From positions 1 to 7,662 of the forward strand of contig JAFYJR010000018.1 of NCBI GenBank assembly GCA_017538005.1: a stretch of DNA of 7,662 nucleotides, read 5' to 3'. Shown here piece by piece: positions 1 through 5,247 of the stretch (positions are counted from its first letter, which is position 1; the number at the start of each line of letters is the position of its first letter). The notes below the pieces were generated by a model that did not search any database, had not been told where the DNA came from, and saw only the letters and a list, made by a program, of their open reading frames with translations. The position numbers were made by a program, and so were the translations under genes. This DNA is from Clostridia bacterium. GTDB lineage: Bacteria; Bacillota; Clostridia; Oscillospirales; Acutalibacteraceae.

Positions 1-1
1 C

Positions 2-685
2 AGCGTACTTTATGATGATTTCTCAAGGTTCGTTTTCAAAAACCTCCTTGAGTACCGTGTTTCAGGCAATCCGAAGTATCTCTTTGACTGTCAGACAGAG
101 AAAGATGATGTATTTAAAGATATTCTTTCTCTCTGCGATGAAGAGGTATTTGTCGACCTGGGCGCATACAGGGGAGACACCATTGAAGAATTCCTGTATA
201 AGACAAAAGCCAGATACAGAAAGATCATCGCGCTTGAACCGGATAAGAAAAACTTTGATAAACTCGTTGATAATTTCGGTTCTCTTGAAAATGCTGAATT
301 CATCAACAAAGCGTCGTGGTCGGACGAGCGTTTGCTGAACTTTTCGGGCGGCGGCGGAAGAAATTCAAGCGTGCTCGGCACTGACGGCACGCTTTACGGT
401 GACGCCGCCGAGACAGTTCATACAACTGCCGTTGATCTGATACCGGGCGCCATCGACGCGACATTTATAAAGATGGATGTTGAGGGAGCGGAGGCAGAAA
501 CCCTGGCGGGTTTGAAAAACACGCTGAAAAACACAAAGCCGAAGCTCCAGGTATCCGCTTATCACAGGATAACGGACCTGTTTACATTGCCCGTGTTAAT
601 CCGTGAAATCAATCCTGATTACAGGATATATCTTCGTCATCATCCGTACATTCCGGACTGGGAAACTAATCTTTACTGTAAGTAA
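2..685 (+). CDS. FkbM-family SAM-dependent methyltransferase, 5'-truncated by window edge
   Basis: This frame is open from the first complete codon at base 2 to the TAA at 683-685, giving the last 227 residues of a protein whose start lies outside the window. Three class I methyltransferase landmarks are visible in order. A glycine-rich SAM-binding motif I (VDLGAYRGDT) lies at about 152-181, an acidic strand-2 end (ALEPD) at about 230-244, and the FkbM hallmark KMDVEGAE at 470-493. The segment after it, ending LQVSAYH, fits the family's final strands. FkbM enzymes usually O-methylate sugars or other small hydroxylated groups in polysaccharide or secondary-metabolite pathways; the substrate here cannot be read from sequence. 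An internal ATG at 332 falls after motif I and is not a credible start. The MBOAT gene downstream suggests a polysaccharide-decoration setting, which is inference. Confidence 0.88.
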   Translation, partial: SVLYDDFSRFVFKNLLEYRVSGNPKYLFDCQTEKDDVFKDILSLCDEEVFVDLGAYRGDTIEEFLYKTKARYRKIIALEPDKKNFDKLVDNFGSLENAEFINKASWSDERLLNFSGGGGRNSSVLGTDGTLYGDAAETVHTTAVDLIPGAIDATFIKMDVEGAEAETLAGLKNTLKNTKPKLQVSAYHRITDLFTLPVLIREINPDYRIYLRHHPYIPDWETNLYCK

Positions 686-711
686 GATTTAGTGTAAAAT
701 AGTTTTATAAT
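672..711 (+). promoter_or_regulatory. Candidate sigma-A-type promoter(s) for the comEA-to-chaperonin operon
   Basis: A TTTACT hexamer at 672-677 (4 of 6 to TTGACA) is followed after exactly 17 bases by TAAAAT at 695-700 (5 of 6 to TATAAT). This predicts a transcript start near 707. A perfect TATAAT also occurs at 706-711 but has no good -35 box at normal spacing; if used, the start would be near 718. The -35 box lies inside the last codons of the methyltransferase gene. This 48-base gap is the only intergenic space upstream of the seven-gene run, which supports a promoter here. Start sites were not measured. Confidence 0.5.
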
Positions 712-712
712 T

Positions 713-757
713 TAACACGTTGGGAGGCCTCATATGAGGAGTCCGGATAACGTGTTA
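713..757 (+). repeat. Nested inverted repeats enclosing the ribosome binding site and start codon of the ComEA-like gene
   Basis: Perfect 9-base inverted arms TAACACGTT (713-721) and AACGTGTTA (749-757) flank a second, perfect 12-base palindrome, CCTCATATGAGG (728-739), centred on the ATG start at 734-736. In RNA the outer arms could form a 9-bp stem. The inner palindrome would form a 4-bp hairpin carrying the start codon, and the GGGAGG ribosome binding site (722-727) would sit in the internal loop between them. As DNA, either repeat could be a dimeric operator. There is no following T-run, so it is not an intrinsic terminator. The role is inference. Confidence 0.5.
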
Positions 758-1105
758 TTGGGAACGGCAATTTTATTGCTTGCAGGGGTAATTCTATACA
801 ACGTATTTTTTACCGAGCCGCAGGTCGCGGAGCCTGCCGTCGCGCCCTCTGAGACCGTTTCAGCAGCGGAGACAACAACTGTGTCGACGACAGAAACAAC
901 AGCGCCTGCGTACACTAAGGTAAACATAAATACGGCAACCGCGGAAGAGCTTGAGACTCTGTCGGGCATAGGTCCCGCCAAGGCTCAGGCAATTGTTGCG
1001 TACCGCGAAACAAACGGTCCGTTTTCTTCGGTAAACGAGCTTGTAAATGTCAGCGGTATCGGTGAGAAGACTCTTGCAAAGATCATAGATGACATTACGG
1101 TTTAG
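734..1105 (+). CDS. comEA: Membrane-anchored ComEA-like helix-hairpin-helix DNA-binding protein
   Basis: This 123-residue protein has one N-terminal membrane segment (residues about 7-26), a flexible linker rich in Thr, Ala, Glu and Val (28-60), and a C-terminal ComEA-type double helix-hairpin-helix domain (62-121). The domain opens with VNINTA and carries two hairpin turns, G78-I-G80 and G108-I-G110, separated by the family signature YRETNGPF. Proteins of this family bind double-stranded DNA without sequence preference at the outer face of the membrane during natural transformation. The SLBB-like domain of Bacillus ComEA, between the membrane anchor and the HhH region, is absent and replaced by the low-complexity linker, so this is a minimal form. 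The start is supported by GGGAGG at 722-727, six bases before the ATG. No comEC or comEB lies nearby, so a competence role is plausible but unproven; the symbol reflects family membership. Confidence 0.82.
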   Translation: MRSPDNVLLGTAILLLAGVILYNVFFTEPQVAEPAVAPSETVSAAETTTVSTTETTAPAYTKVNINTATAEELETLSGIGPAKAQAIVAYRETNGPFSSVNELVNVSGIGEKTLAKIIDDITV

Positions 1106-1119
1106 GAGAGAGTAACTTG
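1104..1119 (+). promoter_or_regulatory. Ribosome binding site selecting a TTG start for the MBOAT gene
   Basis: AGGAGAG at 1104-1110 overlaps the stop codon of the ComEA-like gene (TAG, 1103-1105) and sits six bases before TTG at 1117. The sequence after this TTG matches the usual MBOAT N-terminus (short lead, then the first membrane helix). The TTG is therefore the most likely start, and it implies coupling to the upstream gene. Confidence 0.75.
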
Positions 1120-2541
1120 GTATTTTCAAGCCTTGTTTTTATATATGTCTTTCTGACGATAACATTAATACTCTACTTTTTTGCAGCCAAGAGCATACGA
1201 CAGAAAAATGTCGTACTGCTTTTGGCGTCGTTGTTTTTTTATGCCTGGGGTGAACCGAAATGGATAATCCTGATGCTTATCAGCACAGCGGTGGAGTACT
1301 ATGGCGCGATTATTGTAGATCAGTACAGAGAAGAAAATCCTGCCCTCGCTAAAGCGGCGCTCGGAGTATCAGTTTCTGTCGCTCTCGGATTCCTGTTTAT
1401 TTTCAAATACTTTGATTTCTTTGCTTTCAATTTCAACAGCACTTTCCATACCGACATTAAACTTCTGGGATTCACCTTGCCGATAGGCATCTCTTTCTAC
1501 ACATTCCAGACGATAACTTACATTGTCGATGTATACAGGCGAAAGGCCGAAGTTCAGAGGTCTTACTTCAGGCTTCTTCTTTATGTGTCAATGTTCCCGC
1601 AGCTTATAGCGGGACCCATCGTCAAATATGTCGATGTAGAGAAGCAGCTTACTGCACGCTCGACAACCGGCAAGAAGGCCGGCAACGGAGCCTACCGTTT
1701 CCTTATCGGCCTTTCCAAGAAAGCCATATTCGCGAATGTCGCGGGCGACATAGCGACACAGTTCCTTGACGGAAACTTAAAAGAGCTCTCCGTTGTCGGC
1801 GCCTGGATCGGTATTCTCGCTTATACATTGCAGATCTACTATGACTTCTCGGCTTATTCCGACATGGCGATAGGTCTCGGCAAGATATTCGGTTTTGATT
1901 ATCCCGAGAACTTCAATTATCCGTACATTTCAAAGTCAATAACCGAGTTCTGGAAGCGCTGGCATATATCTCTGACCACATTCTTCCGAGAGTATCTCTA
2001 CATACCGCTCGGCGGAAACAGAAAGCACCATGTCATGAACCTGCTCATTGTCTGGGCATTCACGGGTCTCTGGCACGGCGCCGCCTGGAACTTTATTCTC
2101 TGGGGACTTTATTACTATGTACTCATAGTCCTTGAGAGACTGTTCCTGAGTGATTTTCTTGAACGGAAACCGGCAGTTCTCGGACATATCTACACGCTGT
2201 TCTTCGTTATCATCGGCTGGGTATTCTTCTATTTCGACGATATGGAGAGGCTCAAATCCTTCTTCTGGATTATGTTCGGCATAAACGGCAATCCGTTTAC
2301 GAACATCACGGACAAGGCCGTGTTTGTAAACCACTTGCTGTTCTTCATCGTCGCGATTATTGCCGCCACACCGGTTTCGCGTATCATCAAGAGATACTTC
2401 CTGAAACTCTCAAGAACCAACGAAACCTGGAGCCTTGTTTGCGACGGAGCGCTCATTGTTTCCGGTTTGTTCCTTCTTTTCATTAACACAGCGGCTCTTG
2501 TCGGTTCAACATACAACCCCTTCCTGTATTTCAGATTCTGA
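1117..2541 (+). CDS. MBOAT-family membrane O-acyltransferase (AlgI/DltB/PatA-like)
   Basis: This 474-residue polytopic membrane protein, of normal length for bacterial MBOAT enzymes, starts at a TTG with a strong ribosome binding site and runs to TGA at 2539-2541. Family signatures are clear. LPIGISFYTFQTITYIVDVYR lies in the first third, YYDFSAYSDMAIG mid-protein, FWKRWHISLTTFFREYLYIPLGGNR follows (as shorter blocks: FWKRWHISL, then FREYLYIPLGGNR), and then GLWHGA. The histidine of WKRWH is residue 283, and the near-invariant presumed catalytic histidine of GLWHGA is residue 320. Relatives move acyl groups, commonly acetyl or alanyl, across or at the membrane onto exported polymers such as alginate, peptidoglycan or teichoic acid, usually with a DHHW/AlgJ-type extracytoplasmic partner encoded next door. 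The next gene is a shortened version of that partner. The polymer modified is unknown. Confidence 0.93.
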   Translation: MVFSSLVFIYVFLTITLILYFFAAKSIRQKNVVLLLASLFFYAWGEPKWIILMLISTAVEYYGAIIVDQYREENPALAKAALGVSVSVALGFLFIFKYFDFFAFNFNSTFHTDIKLLGFTLPIGISFYTFQTITYIVDVYRRKAEVQRSYFRLLLYVSMFPQLIAGPIVKYVDVEKQLTARSTTGKKAGNGAYRFLIGLSKKAIFANVAGDIATQFLDGNLKELSVVGAWIGILAYTLQIYYDFSAYSDMAIGLGKIFGFDYPENFNYPYISKSITEFWKRWHISLTTFFREYLYIPLGGNRKHHVMNLLIVWAFTGLWHGAAWNFILWGLYYYVLIVLERLFLSDFLERKPAVLGHIYTLFFVIIGWVFFYFDDMERLKSFFWIMFGINGNPFTNITDKAVFVNHLLFFIVAIIAATPVSRIIKRYFLKLSRTNETWSLVCDGALIVSGLFLLFINTAALVGSTYNPFLYFRF

Positions 2542-2556
2542 CGAAAGGAGACAGGC

Positions 2557-2976
2557 ATGGAACAAAAGAAAAAGGTTAAACCTTCACTTTTCAGAAACAA
2601 CACAACGGGCATTGCTTTCATAATGCTCATCATATTCTGTCTCGCAATCATGCTCTTCCTTTCGATAATTCTGCCCGAAAAGGAGATATCCGAGAGGGAG
2701 AACAGAACACTTGCCAAATTCCCGAAGTTTACCGTATCTTCCTACTTCGCGGGCGACTTCAACAGGGGAATAGAGGACCATTATTCCGATACTTTCCCGT
2801 TCCGCGACAAGTTTTTGAATGTCAACGATAAACTCACGAAACTGACTTCCCAGTTCTCATCCGGAGGAGATGACGCCATAGTTGTCATCCAGACAGGCGA
2901 GCGCGACCTCGGCGGCGAGGGAGCAGGAGACGCGGAGAAAGCTCAACAGGAAGCCGAAGAAGAGGTGACTGACTGA
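2557..2976 (+). CDS. N-terminal-only DHHW/AlgJ-like membrane-anchored protein (apparently lacks the catalytic domain)
   Basis: This 139-residue protein begins with a basic cytoplasmic end and one membrane segment (residues about 18-39). It continues with the conserved N-terminal block of DHHW proteins: SERENRTLAKFPKF at 45-58 and DHYSDTFPFRD at 74-84. Full DHHW partners of MBOAT enzymes are normally about 350-400 residues and carry an SGNH-hydrolase-like catalytic region with a DHHW motif near the C-terminus; neither is present. Instead the protein ends in a short acidic tail (113-139) rich in Glu, Ala, Gly and Gln. The start is fixed by AAAGGAG at 2544-2550, six bases before the ATG and 15 bases after the MBOAT stop. 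Its TGA overlaps the next gene's ATG. The reading frame beyond the stop shows no DHHW continuation, so a simple frameshift does not explain the shortness. It may be a remnant or a reduced accessory subunit. Confidence 0.78.
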   Translation: MEQKKKVKPSLFRNNTTGIAFIMLIIFCLAIMLFLSIILPEKEISERENRTLAKFPKFTVSSYFAGDFNRGIEDHYSDTFPFRDKFLNVNDKLTKLTSQFSSGGDDAIVVIQTGERDLGGEGAGDAEKAQQEAEEEVTD

Positions 2977-3845
2977 TGCAATACATTATCCTTGATCTCG
3001 AGTGGAACACGGCTTACTCAAACCTTCTCGGTCATTTCGTAAACGAGATAATAGAATTCGGCGCCGTAAAACTCAACAAAAACTTTGAAATTACCGAGGA
3101 CTTCTCAAGTTTCGTAAAACCGCAGATTGAGAAGAAACTCCGCAACAGGGTTAAGAATCTCACGAACATAAGCAACGCGGATGTCGCTGACGCCGAGCCC
3201 TTTGAAGTCGTCTGTAAGGACTTTACGGACTGGGTCGGCGACCTTGAAAACACCGTACTTCTCTCATGGGGAGACATGGACATCCGCGTCCTCATAGATA
3301 ACTGCAAGTACTTCTTCGCGGACAATCCGCACATACCGTTTGTGAAGTACTATGTTGACCTTCAGGCTTATTTCATGGCAGAGTCTGATCTTTCAAAAGG
3401 ACAGCAGATCAGTCTCGCGAATGCAGCTTCACTTATCAATGTAAACCCCGAAGAATTCTCTCTTCACAGAGCCCTTGACGACAGCGAACTCGCGTCTGTC
3501 TGTTTTAAGCGGGTCTACAAGAAGGACACATTTGAAAAGGCGATAGTCACATGTGATGACGAGTTCTACACGAGGCTTTTATTCAAGCCCTACATTGTCT
3601 CAGACATAAACGATAAACTTATCGACAAGACCCAGTTCTGCTGCAAATGCATTGAATGCGGGGAGATGGCAGACCAGCTCACCGACTGGAAATTTTCAAA
3701 CTCTTCCTTCCACGCGAACTTCATCTGCAGGGACTGCAACAAGAGATACAGGGTAAACGTACAGTTCAAGAAAAACTACAGCCAGCTCAACATCAAGAAG
3801 AATGTTATTGTCATAAAGAAGGAGAAAGAAAATGCGAGAAGTTGA
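2976..3845 (+). CDS. DEDDh-type 3'-5' exonuclease with C-terminal zinc ribbon (DnaQ/KapD/ERI-1-like fold)
   Basis: This 289-residue protein carries the complete DEDDh exonuclease set. Exo I is LDLEW with D7 and E9, followed by NEIIEFGAV. Exo II is SWGDMDIRVL, with D102 the likely metal ligand. Exo III is LHRALDDSELA with H164 and D169 in the H-x4-D spacing. Such domains cleave nucleotides from 3' ends of DNA or RNA with two metal ions. The SWGD form and overall layout resemble KapD and ERI-1-like stand-alone nucleases more than a polymerase proofreading subunit. After about residue 200 there is a zinc ribbon with C225-x2-C228 and C251-x2-C254, plus an extra CC pair at 222-223, and then a basic tail. 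The start has GAGGTGA at 2962-2968 with seven-base spacing, and ATG overlaps the preceding TGA by one base, suggesting coupling. Substrate (RNA or DNA) is unknown. Confidence 0.9.
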   Translation: MQYIILDLEWNTAYSNLLGHFVNEIIEFGAVKLNKNFEITEDFSSFVKPQIEKKLRNRVKNLTNISNADVADAEPFEVVCKDFTDWVGDLENTVLLSWGDMDIRVLIDNCKYFFADNPHIPFVKYYVDLQAYFMAESDLSKGQQISLANAASLINVNPEEFSLHRALDDSELASVCFKRVYKKDTFEKAIVTCDDEFYTRLLFKPYIVSDINDKLIDKTQFCCKCIECGEMADQLTDWKFSNSSFHANFICRDCNKRYRVNVQFKKNYSQLNIKKNVIVIKKEKENARS

Positions 3846-5034
3846 AAAGAGCATGTCTCCGAAACAGCTTAAAGCATACAGAACACAGCTGTTCCGTGAC
3901 GCCGAGCAGTGGAAGACACCTGACAGAATCCCGCACTACGGCAATATAGTTACCTGGAAGATTTTCGATGCCGGTTATTCCATTGACCAGGCAATGACAA
4001 ATTTTGACGTCATGAAGGAGACTGTCGAGAAATTCCTTGAGAAGTATCCGATTGACGTCCTCATAGATGTCGGTATCCGCAACCAGTTCGGTGTCACCGA
4101 GGCCTTCGGTATGGGGGAGAACGGTTACTATTACTATGACTCGGAAGTTGTCGGTATAAACGACCACGCATACTGCCCCGTTGACCGTCTGATGGAATAC
4201 ATAGACGACAAATACAAATATGCCTGGGAGGTTGCGCTTCCCGAAAAGATTCCGGACTTCTACGAGAAGTCGATTGACACCTGGAAAAATGTCTGGAAGG
4301 CCTACTGGGACTATATTATGTTCATTCTGAAGATGAACAAAGTCTGCGGCAAATACGGCCTCGCAAGCGGCGCTCCTAACAATCCCATGAAGGGCACGAT
4401 AAACTTCGGTATCGAAGAGGCGGAGTCCAACCTGCTTGGCATAAAGAACCTCTCCATTGCCTGCCGCAGAAACTTTCAGCAACTTAAAGACTTCTGCGAC
4501 GCGTGGGATGAGAAGGAAACCAAGCCGATTATCGAAAAGATACTCGCGGACAAAGACGGTCCGGATATGAAATACTGCTTCGATGCTTCACTGATTATGC
4601 TCTCACAGAACATACTCAACCCGAAGCAGTTCGACGAGCTCTATTGGTGCTATCTTGAGCCGCTTCTTAAAGCATACGAGCAAAAGGGCAAATGCCCGCG
4701 TATCTTTACAGAGGGCAAGATTTCGATGTACGCGGATCATTTCGCGGATTTCAAGAAAGGCTCGCTCGCTTTTCATCTTGAAAACGACGATCCGTGGGAA
4801 ATCCGCGAGGCGCTTCCGAATGTCTGCATAATAGGCGGTCTCACGACGCAGCTTCTCGGTACGGCAACTCCGGAAGAATGCGTTGCATACACAAAGAAAC
4901 TCATAGACGAACTGGGTTCTGAAGGCGGCTTCATCCTTTCCGAGGACAAGATGCTCTCTTACAGAAACGACTGCAAGTCCGAGAATCTGAAAGCAGTCTG
5001 CGAATTCGTCTCTGAATACGAACTTAAACGTTAA
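3832..5034 (+). CDS. Uroporphyrinogen decarboxylase (URO-D)-superfamily protein, divergent, function unknown
   Basis: This 400-residue soluble protein matches the URO-D/corrinoid-methyltransferase TIM-barrel superfamily at both ends. The N-terminal part has TPDRIPHYG (about 29-37) after a helical lead. The C-terminal part has IIGGLTTQLLGTATPEEC (from about 333) and then GGFILSEDKML, corresponding to the barrel's last strands. It is longer than haem-pathway URO-D (about 340-355). It lacks the RQAGR decarboxylase signature and the H-x-C zinc motif of MtaA/CmuA-type methyltransferases; the corresponding strand appears to read CPRIFTEGK (288-296). It is therefore probably neither a haem enzyme nor a standard MtaA-type transferase, and no corrinoid-binding protein lies nearby. 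The ATG at 3832 overlaps the exonuclease end by 14 bases and has GGAG at 3821-3824, seven bases upstream; a second ATG at 3853 has no comparable site. Confidence 0.78.
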   Translation: MREVEKSMSPKQLKAYRTQLFRDAEQWKTPDRIPHYGNIVTWKIFDAGYSIDQAMTNFDVMKETVEKFLEKYPIDVLIDVGIRNQFGVTEAFGMGENGYYYYDSEVVGINDHAYCPVDRLMEYIDDKYKYAWEVALPEKIPDFYEKSIDTWKNVWKAYWDYIMFILKMNKVCGKYGLASGAPNNPMKGTINFGIEEAESNLLGIKNLSIACRRNFQQLKDFCDAWDEKETKPIIEKILADKDGPDMKYCFDASLIMLSQNILNPKQFDELYWCYLEPLLKAYEQKGKCPRIFTEGKISMYADHFADFKKGSLAFHLENDDPWEIREALPNVCIIGGLTTQLLGTATPEECVAYTKKLIDELGSEGGFILSEDKMLSYRNDCKSENLKAVCEFVSEYELKR

Positions 5035-5050
5035 GGAGGATATGACAATG
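5033..5050 (+). promoter_or_regulatory. Ribosome binding site placing the 64-residue gene's start at 5048, not 5042
   Basis: AAGGAGGA at 5033-5040 overlaps the URO-D-like stop codon (5032-5034). Its GGAGG core ends two bases before the ATG at 5042, which is too close, but eight bases before the ATG at 5048, which is normal. Both ATGs are in the same frame, so the shorter product is preferred. Confidence 0.7.
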
Positions 5051-5242
5051 GCTGAAGAGATTAAAGTTGAAACTGCTGAAACCGAGCCGGCTGCAGAAGA
5101 ACCTGAAAAGCAAACAGATTGGCCGTATGCATCATATCCTGACGGCTACAACAAACTTCTGAACAAGATAATGCCTTTTTGGGCAAGACCGATGAAAAAG
5201 AAAATGGGCGACCTGCTCATCAGAGTACTGGTTGACGGTTAA
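5048..5242 (+). CDS. Small protein of unknown function (64 residues) between the URO-D-like and chaperonin genes
   Basis: I do not recognise this protein. The first 24 residues are acidic, low in complexity and probably disordered (many Glu, Ala, Thr, Pro). The remaining 40 look like a compact conserved unit: DWPYASYPDGYNKLL (24-38), then NKIMPFWARPMKKKMG (39-54) and a hydrophobic end, LLIRVLVDG (56-64). Aromatic residues are concentrated there (W25, Y27, Y30, Y34, F44, W45). There is no signal peptide, membrane helix or cysteine. It has its own strong ribosome binding site, lies 13 bases after the URO-D-like gene and 5 bases before the chaperonin gene, and so is very likely expressed with both. 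It occupies the place groES has in ordinary groESL operons, but it is shorter than GroES (about 95 residues) and shows none of its sequence features. A helper or client of either neighbour is possible. Confidence 0.72.
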   Translation: MAEEIKVETAETEPAAEEPEKQTDWPYASYPDGYNKLLNKIMPFWARPMKKKMGDLLIRVLVDG

Positions 5243-5247
5243 GTGTC

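Noticed and set aside
12..338. 108-codon + strand reading frame at the left edge
   Set aside because: It overlaps, in another frame, the clear FkbM methyltransferase coding sequence that is open from base 2; its translation shows no family features.
332..685. Independent short gene starting at the ATG at 332
   Set aside because: The same frame is open upstream and encodes the SAM-binding motif I and the ALEPD strand, so 332 is internal to a longer gene cut by the window.
1936..2717. Two minus-strand reading frames (132 and 162 codons) opposite the MBOAT and DHHW-like genes
   Set aside because: They mirror well-supported + strand genes, overlap each other, and show no domain or coherent gene order.
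2974..3045. Frameshift restoring the missing DHHW catalytic region
   Set aside because: Reading on past the TGA reaches another stop within about 22 codons without DHHW-like sequence, and the overlapping frame is a complete exonuclease with its own ribosome binding site.
3811..4482. 223-codon minus-strand reading frame opposite the URO-D-like gene
   Set aside because: It begins at a TTG, lies wholly antisense to genes with strong family matches, and its translation has no recognisable domain; long shadows are expected opposite this codon usage.
5042..5047. Upstream ATG at 5042 as start of the 64-residue gene
   Set aside because: It is only two bases from the GGAGG core; the in-frame ATG at 5048 has the normal eight-base gap.
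5048..5242. groES homologue upstream of the chaperonin
   Set aside because: The product is 64 residues, about two thirds of GroES length, with an acidic head and none of the GroES mobile-loop or beta-barrel sequence features.
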